Positions 1-8,792 of a stretch of 36,895 nucleotides of DNA are shown piece by piece. This stretch comes from Novosphingobium sp. Chol11. GTDB taxonomy: Bacteria; Pseudomonadota; Alphaproteobacteria; Sphingomonadales; Sphingomonadaceae. The DNA lies in NCBI RefSeq assembly GCF_900218065.1, contig NZ_OBMU01000002.1:227312-264206 (forward strand), read 5' to 3'. The notes beneath the pieces were generated by a model. The model was not told the DNA's origin and did not search any database. It saw nothing but the letters and a program-made list of their open reading frames with translations. Within the stretch, counting starts at the first letter, position 1; each line of letters begins with the position of its first letter. Position numbers and translations under genes: made by a program.

Positions 1-146
1 GGGATGCGCAGGTGCAGTCGATATTGGCCAACCGCAAACGAGAACTCGGCATCTTCATCGACAGCGGCCGCAGGTTAGGGGCAGAACTGGCGTTCAACCA
101 TGGCATCGACCTGGGGAGCCGGCGCGGGCTTGGCATCGGGATGTGA
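1..146 (+). CDS. C-terminal end of an unidentified protein (partial)
   Basis: The third forward frame is open from the window edge to a TGA at 144-146. It encodes about 47 residues ending in LGSRRGLGIGM, and codon third positions are mostly G or C as in the real genes nearby. The fragment is too short to assign to a family, and I recognise no motif. The 5' part lies outside the window. It could also be a chance open frame, because high-GC DNA gives many. No downstream gene follows on this strand, so it would be the last gene of its transcript. Confidence 0.3.
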   Translation, partial: DAQVQSILANRKRELGIFIDSGRRLGAELAFNHGIDLGSRRGLGIGM

Positions 147-499
147 GGTGAAGCAGGCTGACGGCTCTGCGCCACTTTTTGCTGTTCGACAGCAATTTCA
201 CCGCGCCTGAAAGTAGACGCTCGAATTATGACTGGGTCTGGGACAGACCCGCCGTTAGGCCCAGCCGCAGCGAATGACCGCTCCTGTCCGAATCGGGCAC
301 TGACCGTGGGTGTCGGAAGTGCCGTCAACCTTCCGCAGAACGCCGTTTACGGTAGACGTTCTTGCCACCCCTGTTCAGGAACCCATCCAGGCTACTTCTA
401 TCATCGAGCTCTTTCGAGCACCTAGAAATACCTGGTCTGCGTGGCCGTCAGGCCTGCCGCGTTTGGCGACGCCAACCCCGGCAGGATCCGAAGCGGCAA
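147..499. other. Gene-free stretch, possibly degenerate sequence
   Basis: No open frame here has a ribosome binding site, recognisable domain or clean codon pattern. The short overlapping frames in all three forward phases look like noise. The stretch separates the left-edge fragment from the convergent GH79 gene. I see no clear terminator hairpin with a T-run. It may be decayed coding sequence, but I cannot name the source. Confidence 0.4.
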
Positions 500-1981
500 T
501 CAATCAGCCGCAACGACTTTGCTCAATCTGAAAATGGTGGCCGATGACCGCGCGATGTCGACGGTAGCAGCAGGGACGCTGCGGGAGGTGAGGTCCAGGC
601 GGGCCTCACGGCTGTCGAGGGACGGGCCGCTCAACGTGGCGACGCTCTGGTGGCGGGGCAGCGGCAGGCGGACGTCGGTGCTGACTTCCTTGTTAAGGAT
701 AGCGAGCAGCGTGCCCTGAGCCGTGTCGGCTGCATAAGCGACGACGTTGAGGCCCTGCGCGTCCAACTGGACGGTCCGCATGCGTGCGCCGCTGAACAGC
801 CCGGCAAACTTCATGCCCCAATAGACCGGCTGCGGCTGCACTTGCCCGTCCATATTGCCGATCGGCGTGTAGAAGGGGCGCGGGCGGGGCTGCGCGTCGG
901 GCAGCATCTTTTCGCCCGCAAGGCCGCCGACCGAGTTGGCAACTGCAGGGCCAGCGCCGCCGTGCAGGTTCACGCTGGAATAGCCCAGCGACATGAGCTG
1001 GAGCATATAATCAGCGGCCCAGAGCGCGGCGACATAGCTATCCGACACGCCCGGCTTGCCACCGTGGTAGGCGGTGTTGCCTTCCGTCATGCGGTAGGCA
1101 ACGCCCATCTTGCGCGCGGCGTCGCTGGTCAGCTTGCCTTCCTGAGCCTCCCGAGTCGAGCGCAGGAGGAGGCGGTCGGGCTTGATCCGCGGATCATTGG
1201 GACCGCCCTTGTAGAAATGATGCGACAATGCCTCGATCCGCGGCGGATTCTTGATCGAGGCCCAGCGGTCGGCGATGGCAGGCAACCAATCGAGCTTGTA
1301 AGCGACGTCGGGCAGGATGAAGCGGGCATCCGGGCTGACCGCCGTGATCGCATGGGCAGCGGCGAGCCATTCGGCGAGATAGGTGTCGGGACCCCAGGTC
1401 TTGGGATCGCGCAGGTGCGAGCTGAACACGTCAACTTCGTTGCCAATGACGAACGCGACCAGCCGCTTGCCAAGCCGCCGTTGGACATAGGCTGCCTCGC
1501 GCGCCATGTCATGCGGCACGCCATTGCCAAGGTTAAGGCCATAAATGCACCGCCATCCGGTCGCATCCAGGAAGCCCTTGAGCGCATCGATGGCTGCTGG
1601 GGTGACGGCGTAGCTCAGGTCAGGGCGCGGCTGGCCCGGCTTGATCGGCCGTTCGATGCGCGGCGGCTGCGTGTCGCCGGGGCGCTCCTTCCACCAGGAA
1701 AATTCGCTGGTGTTGCCACCGATGCGCAGGATGCCAGCCGGCGTCAGGTCACGGAAAGCGCGGACCAGCGGGCGGTTGCGCGCGTTGAAGAAATCGGGCG
1801 TTTCAAGCTGCTGCGTCTCGTAGGACAGGCCGACGAAGTCGCGGGGCACCAGCGGTCCTTGCGCCGATCCATTGAGTGAGAGCGACAGGGTCGCCGGAGT
1901 TTCCGCAGCGCGCGCCGGGACGATCAGCGCCCCGGCCGCCGTCAATATTCCCGCGTTCAGAAAATTACGGCGGTCTATCAT
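500..1981 (-). CDS. Exported GH79-family beta-glucuronidase
   Basis: 493 residues. The N-terminus carries a twin-arginine signal (DRRNFLNAG, hydrophobic run, VPARA cleavage region), so the enzyme should be folded and exported to the periplasm. The body resembles glycoside hydrolase family 79, which releases terminal beta-D-glucuronate or its 4-O-methyl form from plant glycans and glycosides. Visible landmarks are FVGLSYETQQ near 49, LRIGGNTSEF near 85, the acid/base glutamate of VIGNEVDVF (E182) and the probable nucleophile of YRMTEGNTA (E300); both glutamates are present. The ATG is preceded by AAGAGG at about 8 bp. It lies downstream of the AraD1 gene on the same strand after a 310-bp gap, so cotranscription is uncertain. 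Family assignment is fairly firm; the aglycone is unknown. Confidence 0.85.
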   Translation of the reverse strand: MIDRRNFLNAGILTAAGALIVPARAAETPATLSLSLNGSAQGPLVPRDFVGLSYETQQLETPDFFNARNRPLVRAFRDLTPAGILRIGGNTSEFSWWKERPGDTQPPRIERPIKPGQPRPDLSYAVTPAAIDALKGFLDATGWRCIYGLNLGNGVPHDMAREAAYVQRRLGKRLVAFVIGNEVDVFSSHLRDPKTWGPDTYLAEWLAAAHAITAVSPDARFILPDVAYKLDWLPAIADRWASIKNPPRIEALSHHFYKGGPNDPRIKPDRLLLRSTREAQEGKLTSDAARKMGVAYRMTEGNTAYHGGKPGVSDSYVAALWAADYMLQLMSLGYSSVNLHGGAGPAVANSVGGLAGEKMLPDAQPRPRPFYTPIGNMDGQVQPQPVYWGMKFAGLFSGARMRTVQLDAQGLNVVAYAADTAQGTLLAILNKEVSTDVRLPLPRHQSVATLSGPSLDSREARLDLTSRSVPAATVDIARSSATIFRLSKVVAAD

Positions 1982-2291
1982 TGCTCGAACCTCTTGGATG
2001 ATAATTACCGGCGATCTACGTTTCTGCCGACTTTAAAGAAGCCAACAACGATGGGGCAGAGACAGTAAAGGTGCTTGGTCCCATACCTCGGCGCTGCCGA
2101 GAATGGCGGCTTTCTGTCGCCGTCAGGATTTCGGGCGCACCGCGCAGATCGACTTCGGCTGCGACGACCTAGGCGCTGTGCAACGCAACCGGAAAGAAGC
2201 GCGCCATGCTGGTAGGCGGCTTCCGCATGGTCCTGACCTGCTGGCGGCGCTCGCCGGTTTTCGTTCGCTCGGTTCAGCGCCATCGGATCGC
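1982..2291. other. 310-bp gap between GH79 and AraD1, no supported gene
   Basis: A 92-residue minus-strand frame begins just after the AraD1 stop, but it is rich in Arg, Ala and Ser with no recognisable motif. The opposite strand gives equally unconvincing frames. The gap may hold the promoter of the GH79 gene near 1990-2080; I could not identify convincing -35/-10 boxes. A decayed small gene is possible. Confidence 0.35.
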
Positions 2292-3269
2292 CTACAGCGG
2301 CTTCACCCTTGCAATCCCTTGGTCCGCTGCCCGGACCAAAGGATTGCGGACCGGCAAGCTGAAACAGTCGGCAGCCACTTCGAACAAGTCTCCGACCTTC
2401 GTCTGCACCTTGTCGGTGAAGGAGAGGGTGGCTGTACCGAAGAAATGCACATGCACGTCGCCGGGCCGCCGGAACTGCGCATATTTGAAATGGTGATGTT
2501 CAAGATTGTGGATGCTGTGCGACATGTTGGCTTCACCGGACAGGAATGGCCGTTCCCACAGGGTTTCGCCGTCTCGCAAGATGCGGCTGACGCCACGAAC
2601 ATCGGTAGGCAAGTCGCCCAGCAGCAATTCCGGTCCCAAGGCCGCCTGCCGTAGCTTGCTATGCGCGAGCCATAGATAATTGACCCTTTCGGTCACATGA
2701 TCTGAAAATTCATTGCCGAGGGAAAAGCCGAGACGAAAGGGAGTGCCGTCCGGGCCGTTCAAATAGATGCCTGCAATCTCAGGCTCTTCGCCTCCATCAC
2801 CGGCGAAGTGCGGCATGGCGAGCGGAGCGTCCGGCGATACGAGGATCGATCCGTCGCCCTTGTAGAACCATTCCGGCTGCACTCCTTCCTGGCCGTCACC
2901 GGGCTTGCCGCCCTCTTCGCCCATCAGGAACATGCGCATGCTGTCGGTGGCATGCCCTGCGGCAGCCGCTTTGTGCATTTTGTCGCGGCCTTCGGCGGAA
3001 CCCAGATGGGTGAGACCAGTCCCGCTGATCAGCAGATGCGCTGGATCCGGGTGGTCGATCGGGGCCAGAAGTCTGACGCCTTGCAGCGAAATTCGGCTTC
3101 CACGCAAGGCATTGGCCCGCTCCAGCAGCGTCTTTCGCCCTTCGATGGCGTCGAGAGCGAGGTCGCGAATGGATGAGACCCCCACCAGCTGGTGAGCGTC
3201 GCCCTGTGCGTCCAGAGCGGCGACGCCGCGTCCGGCGTCATCGGCATATTGTATGAGTGAACGGATCAT
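2292..3269 (-). CDS. araD1: AraD1/GguC-type FAH-family 2-keto-3-deoxy-sugar-acid dehydratase
   Basis: 325 residues from the ATG at 3269; this ATG overlaps the TGA of the upstream dehydrogenase as ATGA, which fixes the start against a longer in-frame option at 3311. The sequence matches the GguC/AraD1 branch of the fumarylacetoacetate hydrolase fold: DHPDP, ISGTGLTHLGSAEGRDKMHK, GGKPGDGQEGVQPEWFYKG, LGNEFSDH and the C-terminal GDVHVHFFGTATLSF block. Members dehydrate 2-keto-3-deoxy-L-arabonate (or the xylonate epimer) to alpha-ketoglutaric semialdehyde, a Weimberg-type step in the cytoplasm. The upstream dehydrogenase uses that product, so the pair is functionally coherent. Which pentonate it prefers cannot be read from sequence. 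Confidence 0.85.
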   Translation of the reverse strand: MIRSLIQYADDAGRGVAALDAQGDAHQLVGVSSIRDLALDAIEGRKTLLERANALRGSRISLQGVRLLAPIDHPDPAHLLISGTGLTHLGSAEGRDKMHKAAAAGHATDSMRMFLMGEEGGKPGDGQEGVQPEWFYKGDGSILVSPDAPLAMPHFAGDGGEEPEIAGIYLNGPDGTPFRLGFSLGNEFSDHVTERVNYLWLAHSKLRQAALGPELLLGDLPTDVRGVSRILRDGETLWERPFLSGEANMSHSIHNLEHHHFKYAQFRRPGDVHVHFFGTATLSFTDKVQTKVGDLFEVAADCFSLPVRNPLVRAADQGIARVKPL

Positions 3270-4831
3270 GCGGACTCTCTTTCGCCATTGATCCGGCGAG
3301 GAAGTTTCCATGGGTTGTCATGCTTCACCGGTACAGGCAGCAGATCGTCGGGAATGTCCTGATAGCAGACCGGCCGCAGGAAGCGCGCCATGGCCAGGGT
3401 GCCGACGGAGGTGGAGCGTCCGTCTGTGGTTGCCGGAAAGGGCCCGCCATGAACCATCGCCCAAGTCACTTCCACGCCGGTTGGCCATCCATTGGCAAGG
3501 ATCCGTCCGGCTTTTTCCTGGAGCAAGGGCAGTATCCGGGAGGCGGTTGGCTCATCTTCGGGGTCGAGGTGGATGGTGGCCGTCAGCTGCCCCTCCAGCC
3601 CTCCGATTGCTCGCGCCATCGCGTCTATATCCTTGCAGCGGACCACCACTGATGATGCACCGAACACCTCCTCCCGCAGGGAGGCGTCGCTGGCGAAAGC
3701 TTCCGCACTGGCGGCAAACAGCGCTGCGCTGCCGCAGGTGGAGTGTGCGGGACCGACAGCGAGCAAATCTGCATTGGGATTGGCGCGCAATGCGGCGACA
3801 CCCTTGGTAAAGGCGAGGTGGATGCCGGCCGTCAGCATCACTTGAGGCGAAGCCGCTGTCACAGCGCCTGTCGCAGCGGCGAGGAAGCGGTCGAGGTCCG
3901 GACCGTCCATGGCGATTACGATACCGGGGTTGGTGCAGAACTGCCCAGCCCCGAGCGTCAACGACGTTACAAAGTCCCTTGCCAGGTCTTCCGCCCGCGC
4001 GTTCAGCGCATGGGGCATGAGGATGACAGGGTTGATTGCGCTCATTTCCGCATAAACCGGAATGGGTTCTTCCCGCGTTGCAGCGATGGCTGCAAGAGCC
4101 AGTCCCCCCGCGCGCGATCCAGTGAAGCCGACTGCCTTGATGCGCGGATCGGCCACCAGCGCGCCACCCAGCTCATTGCTCGCGCCTGGGAGGTAGGAGA
4201 AAATGCCCGGATGCAGATCGCAGGCGGCGACCGCACGGCCGATGGCGCGCGCCACCAGCTCGCCCGTGGCGGGGTGGGCCGGGTGGCCCTTCACGACGAC
4301 GGGGCACCCGGCTGCGAAGGCGGAAGCCGTGTCGCCCCCCGCAACAGAAAAAGCGAGAGGGAAATTCGATGCGCCGAAAACAGCCACGGGGCCGAGTGGT
4401 ACATTCATGCGGCGCAGATCAGGCCGCGGAGGCGTGCGGTCAGGCATTGCAGGATCGATCGTGATGTCGAGCCAGAGACCGGCGCGGACTTCCGACGCGA
4501 AAAGGCGCAACTGGTTTATCGTGCGCGCCCGTTCGCCTTCAAGCCGGGGCCGTGGCAATCCGCTTTCGACCATGACATTGGCGATCAGATCGTCGCCAAT
4601 GGCTTCAATCTCATACGCGACAGCTTCCAGAAAACTGGCGCGAGCCTCTGGACTGAGCGTGGCAAAGCTTTCCGCCGCGCTTGCGGCTAGCAAGCACGCG
4701 TCTGCTACATCTTCATTCCCCGCAGTGGAGAAATATTGTGGGCCGGCATCGCCATTCGTCGCGTCAAACCCTGTGAATTTGGGCGCCCGCTGACGTGCCT
4801 CTCTGCCAATTAAAATGCTGCCATCAATCAC
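3266..4831 (-). CDS. Alpha-ketoglutaric semialdehyde dehydrogenase (2,5-dioxovalerate dehydrogenase)
   Basis: 521 residues from a GTG at 4831, preceded by GGGAG at 9 bp. The open frame extends to 5047, but that extra 72-residue part does not resemble the family, and 521 residues is the usual length. It is an NAD(P)+ aldehyde dehydrogenase oxidising 2,5-dioxopentanoate to 2-oxoglutarate. Seen in sequence: VAVFGASNFPLAFSVAGGDTASA, PVVVKGHPAHPATG, VGFTGSRAGG and AEMSAINPV (general-base Glu), and the catalytic cysteine in TLGAGQFCTNPG. The 3' end overlaps araD1 by 4 bp (ATGA), indicating translational coupling. Together they finish oxidative arabinose or xylose breakdown, or uronate breakdown via ketodeoxyglucarate. 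The upstream pathway genes (sugar dehydrogenase, lactonase, aldonate dehydratase) are not in this window. Confidence 0.88.
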   Translation of the reverse strand: MIDGSILIGREARQRAPKFTGFDATNGDAGPQYFSTAGNEDVADACLLAASAAESFATLSPEARASFLEAVAYEIEAIGDDLIANVMVESGLPRPRLEGERARTINQLRLFASEVRAGLWLDITIDPAMPDRTPPRPDLRRMNVPLGPVAVFGASNFPLAFSVAGGDTASAFAAGCPVVVKGHPAHPATGELVARAIGRAVAACDLHPGIFSYLPGASNELGGALVADPRIKAVGFTGSRAGGLALAAIAATREEPIPVYAEMSAINPVILMPHALNARAEDLARDFVTSLTLGAGQFCTNPGIVIAMDGPDLDRFLAAATGAVTAASPQVMLTAGIHLAFTKGVAALRANPNADLLAVGPAHSTCGSAALFAASAEAFASDASLREEVFGASSVVVRCKDIDAMARAIGGLEGQLTATIHLDPEDEPTASRILPLLQEKAGRILANGWPTGVEVTWAMVHGGPFPATTDGRSTSVGTLAMARFLRPVCYQDIPDDLLPVPVKHDNPWKLPRRINGERESA

Positions 4832-5241
4832 GAAGAAAAACTCCCGATCATCGAAATTTTCAGAACTATGCGGGCCATTTTGCCCCTGCGACCAACGGGG
4901 GTGCAGAGTCTCTTCGATCTCTCCGAGCCGAGCGCGACACCGCAGGATGAAACTTGGGCAAAGGAAATCATGGGGCTCGCTGTGTGGCTCGTTCGTCTGA
5001 TTGGCGAAGCCGAGCATTACCAAACTCATGAAGGCAGATATACTCATACAAGTAAAACATCAACCGCAAGCGGCGTTCGGGTAGGGTGAAGGTCGAAGTG
5101 ACCTGCACCGGCGGGATGAACGACGACGAGGGGGTAGAGATCGCGCGAACGCAGGCCGCGGCCGATCTGCGCAAAATGCAACGATGTGGTTTACTTATTA
5201 GGCAGGGGACGTATAACGGTCGACGATTGATAGGAGATCAT
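4832..5241. other. Divergent intergenic region between KGSA dehydrogenase and GH35
   Basis: About 410 bp. The right part holds the plus-strand promoter for GH35 (listed separately). On the minus strand, GTTGAT and TATATC (reading the complement of 5037-5042) at 16-bp spacing could be a promoter for the dehydrogenase, leaving a leader of about 200 nt before the GTG at 4831. Open frames on both strands across this region show no recognisable domain. The frame from about 5086 on the plus strand has a protein-like composition but leads into the GH35 signal peptide and is better read as untranslated. Confidence 0.35.
5176..5217 (+). promoter_or_regulatory. GH35 promoter with cluster-specific 21-bp element
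   Basis: ATGCAACG (5176-5183), 5 bp, GTTTACTT (5189-5196). The TTTACT inside it acts as a plausible -35, 16 bp from TATAAC (5212-5217). The predicted transcript start near 5224 leaves a leader of under 20 nt to the GTG at 5242, with AGGAG in between. The same split 21-bp element occurs at 26939 and 32154. Confidence 0.6.
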
Positions 5242-6846
5242 GTGCGCCACTCTATTCGCTTCATGACGCTAATGCTTTGCAGCGTCGCTGCCGCTGCGTC
5301 GGCCCATGCAGGTGAGCTGCCGCGTCTTCGCACGGAAGATGGGCGGCATGCGTTGCTGGTGGATGGCAAGCCCTATCTGATGCTGGGCGCCCAGGTGCAC
5401 AATTCGAGCAATTATCCCTCGGTGCTGCCTCAGGTGTGGCCGGTGATGCAGGCGCTGAGCGCCAATACGATCGAAATTCCCGTCGCCTGGGAACAGTTTG
5501 AGCCTACCGAGGGCAGGTTCGACTATAGCTGGGTCGATACGCTGCTCGCCCAGGCCCGTAAAAATGACATGCGCGTTGTGCTGCTCTGGTTCGGAAGCTG
5601 GAAAAACGGCGATTCAACCTACACGCCGGAATGGGTGAAAAGCGACACGAAGCGCTTCCCCCGTCTGCAGAAGCGGGACGGCCGCCCCACAACCACGCTT
5701 TCCCCGCTTGGTGAGGCGACACTTGCTGCCGACCGCAAGGCCTTTGTCGCGCTGATGCGGCATTTGCGCGAGGTCGATCGCGAGCACACCGTCATCATGG
5801 TCCAGGTTGAAAATGAGATCGGGAGCCACGGCGTTGCTCGCGATTATTCTCCAGCAGCCGAGCGGCTTTTCGCCCAGCAGGTGCCCGAAGACATCCGCCG
5901 CGCATCAGGAAAGCAGGCGGGGACATGGGCGGAGGTGTTCGGCAAGGAAGCGGACCAGGCATTCGCCGCCTGGACCTATGCGCGGTTCGTGCAGGAAGTG
6001 GCTGTCGCTGGCAAGGCTGAGAAGAACTTGCCCCTCTACACCAACGCCGCGGTCTTCGACGCGACGGGCACTGCCATGGCCGCCCAGGTTGCGAGCGGCG
6101 GCCCCAATTGGAACGTGCTGCCAATCTGGAAGACGGCTGCGCCTGCGCTGGATCTCATCGGACCTGATCTCTATTTGCCGCTTGAAAAGACCTATCTGGG
6201 CCTGCTGGATCGCTATGCGCGGCCAGACAATGCGCTGTTTGTCCCCGAGACCAGCAACGCAATCTGGGCCGTTCGTTTCTTCTGGGCCGCGCTGGGGCGG
6301 GGGGCCATCGGCTGGGCGCCATTTGGAATGGATGCGACGAGCTACTCCAATTACCCGCTCGGCACGCGCAAGTTGGACGCTGCCACAATCGAAACGTTCG
6401 CCGCCCCTTACCGCCTGTTCCGGCCTATCGCGCGCGACTGGGCTGCGATCGCCAGCAAGCACCCGACCTGGGGCACCGCCAAGAACAGCACGGGTGAGGA
6501 CTCGACCTCCATGGGCAGCTGGAAGATTTCCGTCATCTATGGGCGCAACAATTTCGACATTCCCTGGCCGGGCATGGAGCCGCCGCCTTGGGCGAAGGAG
6601 CCTGTCGGTGGCGGTGTGGTCGCTCAACTCGGCCCCAATGAGTTCCTGGTTGCCGGACAATATAGCCGCTTCCAATTCACGCCCGTCGATCCGGCCGTGA
6701 ACGGGCAGATCATGAGCGCGGAGGAGGGGACGTTCATCGATGGCCGCTGGCAAGCAAGCCGCCGCTGGAATGGTGATCAAATCTCCTACGGCTTCAACTT
6801 CAACGAACAGCCTGCGCTGCTTCGCGTAAAGCTTTCAACCTACTAG
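5242..6846 (+). CDS. Exported GH35-family beta-galactosidase
   Basis: 534 residues from a GTG at 5242 (AGGAG 5 bp upstream), chosen because it gives a standard Sec signal peptide (MRHSIRFMTLML...ASAHA) and fits the promoter position. The body is a bacterial GH35-type TIM barrel: LLVDGKPYLMLGAQVHNSSNYP, ANTIEIPVAWEQFEPTEG, acid/base Glu in VQVENEIGSHG (E192) and probable nucleophile in FVPETSN (E336), followed by a C-terminal beta domain of the DUF5597 kind. Relatives remove terminal beta-D-galactose from plant oligosaccharides and xyloglucan side chains in the periplasm. It is first in a plus-strand run with GH43, GH39 and GH106. Exact linkage specificity is unknown. Confidence 0.82.
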   Translation: MRHSIRFMTLMLCSVAAAASAHAGELPRLRTEDGRHALLVDGKPYLMLGAQVHNSSNYPSVLPQVWPVMQALSANTIEIPVAWEQFEPTEGRFDYSWVDTLLAQARKNDMRVVLLWFGSWKNGDSTYTPEWVKSDTKRFPRLQKRDGRPTTTLSPLGEATLAADRKAFVALMRHLREVDREHTVIMVQVENEIGSHGVARDYSPAAERLFAQQVPEDIRRASGKQAGTWAEVFGKEADQAFAAWTYARFVQEVAVAGKAEKNLPLYTNAAVFDATGTAMAAQVASGGPNWNVLPIWKTAAPALDLIGPDLYLPLEKTYLGLLDRYARPDNALFVPETSNAIWAVRFFWAALGRGAIGWAPFGMDATSYSNYPLGTRKLDAATIETFAAPYRLFRPIARDWAAIASKHPTWGTAKNSTGEDSTSMGSWKISVIYGRNNFDIPWPGMEPPPWAKEPVGGGVVAQLGPNEFLVAGQYSRFQFTPVDPAVNGQIMSAEEGTFIDGRWQASRRWNGDQISYGFNFNEQPALLRVKLSTY

Positions 6847-6944
6847 ATTTCTGGATCAGCCTTAGCGGTGCGCAAAGCGCGCAAAATACAAATTGTTTCT
6901 AATCACAACCAAGTCGTCGAAAATTTGAGGGGGTCTGCAGGAAC

Positions 6945-8735
6945 ATGGCAAATGACGTGGTCAGAATGATTTTAGGTCCCTGTTCCAGCGCTCGACCGGG
7001 GCTGTCTCGGGTCGCCTGCCTGATGGCCACTGGCGCGATGTTGTTTTCCATGCACCCGCTGCAAGCGGCTGGCGCTGACCGATTTGCGACTTATGCGAAC
7101 CCGGTCGATCTACCCTACCGCTATCAGGCGCCTTCGCCCTTTCGCCCGCTTCAGCCGCGGCCCAAGGAGTCCTTCCGGGAGGCTGCAGATCCCACGATTG
7201 TCTTGTTCAAGGGCCGCTACTGGCTTTTCGCTTCGCACTCGAGCGGCTACTGGCACTCGACGGACCTTCTGCGATGGGAGTTCGTCCAGCCGACCGGTTA
7301 CGCCGTTGACAAATTTGCTCCGACCGTCGTGGTCATCAACGACAAGCTGTATCTCGCCACCAGCGAGGATACCCGGCATATCTGGATGACCGACGATCCA
7401 ATGAGCGGAAAATGGCGCGTGGCGGCAGACATCAGCCCGGGCTATCAGGACCCCGCCCTATTTCTGGACGATGATGGACGGCTCTATCTTTACCACGGCC
7501 TCGCATCCAAGGGGCCGCTCCATGCTGAGGAGCTTGATCCCAAGACGTTTCAGCCGATCGCGAAGGTGGACATCCCCCAGTCGCGCAAACCGGACGAACG
7601 GGGCTGGGAAGTTCCCGGTGACAGGAACGAGAAGTTTAAAGGCATGACCTTCGTCGAGGGCGCCTGGATGACGAAGCGCAAGGGGCGCTACTATCTTGAA
7701 TATTCAGCCCCTGGCACGGAGTTCAAGACTTATGCCAACGGGATGCTGGTGTCGGAAAAGCCGTTAGGGCCGTTCGTCTATCAGGATTATAGCCCGTTCG
7801 CGTTCAAGCCGACCGGCTTCATTACAGGCGCAGGCCATGGATCGACCTTCCAGGGGAAGGATGGTCAGTGGTGGCATGCGGGAACGATGACGATTTCCCA
7901 ACGACATATTTTCGAGCGGCGTTTGGGGCTGTTTCCGACGAGCTTCTCGCGATCGGGTGAAGTTATCGCAGACACCTATCTGGCCGATTACCCGCGCTAC
8001 ATCGGGGGGAGCCGCAAACTTACGGGATGGATGCTGCTCTCGCGGCTGAAAAGCGTAAGCGCCTCTTCGACACTTGACGGCTTTTCTGCAAAAGACGCGG
8101 TCGATGAGGATGTGCGGAGTTGGTGGTCAGCCAAGACCGGCGGGGCAGGCGAATGGTTTCAGGTAGATCTCGGCGCGCCCAAGCGGATCGAGGCGGTGCA
8201 GATCAACTTCGCCGATCAGGACGCCAAAGCGCTGGGGGTCAGCGCGGACGTCTATAATTATATCCTCGAACTCTCACTGGATGGCCGGACATGGAAAGCC
8301 GCAGTCGATCGCTCGCAAAACGGCGTCGATGCTCCCCATGACTATGAGGTCCTCCCCAAGCCAGAGCGGGCTCGCTTTGTCCGTTTGCGCAACATCCATT
8401 CGCCTGATGGGGGGAAATTTTCGCTCTCGGATCTGCGGGTCTTCGGCAATGGTGGAGGCGTAAGGCCCGCCAAGGTGCGCCGCGCGTCTCTTCGCCGGGA
8501 CGGCGATGACGGGCGCAGCGCAGTGATCAACTGGGCACCGGCAAAGGAGGCCGAATTCTACGTCGTGCGGCTTGGGGTTCGCCCCGACCTGCTGAACCAG
8601 AATCACCAGGTTTATGATGGAAAGACGTCGATCACCGTAGCGAGTCTCAACGTTGGGAAAGGCTACTGCGTCACGATCGATGCGGTGAACGAAAATGGCA
8701 TCACCCGCGGGGGAAGGCCTGCCTGTTCACGATGA
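6945..8735 (+). CDS. Exported GH43-like enzyme with discoidin (F5/8C) and FnIII-like domains
   Basis: 596 residues. A signal peptide covers about residues 1-43 (ending LQAAGA). Residues about 78-370 form a five-bladed beta-propeller of GH43 type, with candidate general base in READPT-like EAADPT (D82), pKa-modulating Asp in YQDPALF (D169) and general acid in VEGAW (E238). Residues about 390-500 resemble a discoidin/CBM32 carbohydrate-binding domain (SSTLDGFSAKDAVDEDVRSWW, WFQVDLGAPKRIEAVQI, ARFVRLRN), and about 510-596 an FnIII-like module. GH43 enzymes release arabinofuranose, xylose or galactose. It starts 98 bp after GH35 and probably shares its transcript. Activity cannot be fixed from sequence. 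Confidence 0.8.
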   Translation: MANDVVRMILGPCSSARPGLSRVACLMATGAMLFSMHPLQAAGADRFATYANPVDLPYRYQAPSPFRPLQPRPKESFREAADPTIVLFKGRYWLFASHSSGYWHSTDLLRWEFVQPTGYAVDKFAPTVVVINDKLYLATSEDTRHIWMTDDPMSGKWRVAADISPGYQDPALFLDDDGRLYLYHGLASKGPLHAEELDPKTFQPIAKVDIPQSRKPDERGWEVPGDRNEKFKGMTFVEGAWMTKRKGRYYLEYSAPGTEFKTYANGMLVSEKPLGPFVYQDYSPFAFKPTGFITGAGHGSTFQGKDGQWWHAGTMTISQRHIFERRLGLFPTSFSRSGEVIADTYLADYPRYIGGSRKLTGWMLLSRLKSVSASSTLDGFSAKDAVDEDVRSWWSAKTGGAGEWFQVDLGAPKRIEAVQINFADQDAKALGVSADVYNYILELSLDGRTWKAAVDRSQNGVDAPHDYEVLPKPERARFVRLRNIHSPDGGKFSLSDLRVFGNGGGVRPAKVRRASLRRDGDDGRSAVINWAPAKEAEFYVVRLGVRPDLLNQNHQVYDGKTSITVASLNVGKGYCVTIDAVNENGITRGGRPACSR

Positions 8736-8792
8736 GCGGGCGTTCACACGCTCAAAATTCCCAATCTTACGGAAAAACAGGATAAAAGACCG

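Noticed and set aside
650..1879. 409-residue open frame opposite the GH79 gene
   Set aside because: It is the antisense shadow of a gene with clear family motifs; composition is Arg/Ala-rich and it has no start signal.
4832..5047. 72-residue N-terminal extension of the semialdehyde dehydrogenase
   Set aside because: It is not part of the family, and a good ribosome site precedes the GTG at 4831.
5050..5064. Complementary copy of the cluster element before the dehydrogenase
   Set aside because: AAGTAAAAC resembles the right half, but the ATGCAACG half is missing and the spacing to the -10 is wrong.
5086..5241. N-terminal extension of the GH35 gene
   Set aside because: It would span the promoter and bury the signal peptide; a GTG with AGGAG at 5242 gives a normal exported enzyme.
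5905..6780. 291-residue minus-strand frame inside GH35
   Set aside because: Antisense shadow with no ribosome site and no recognisable domain.
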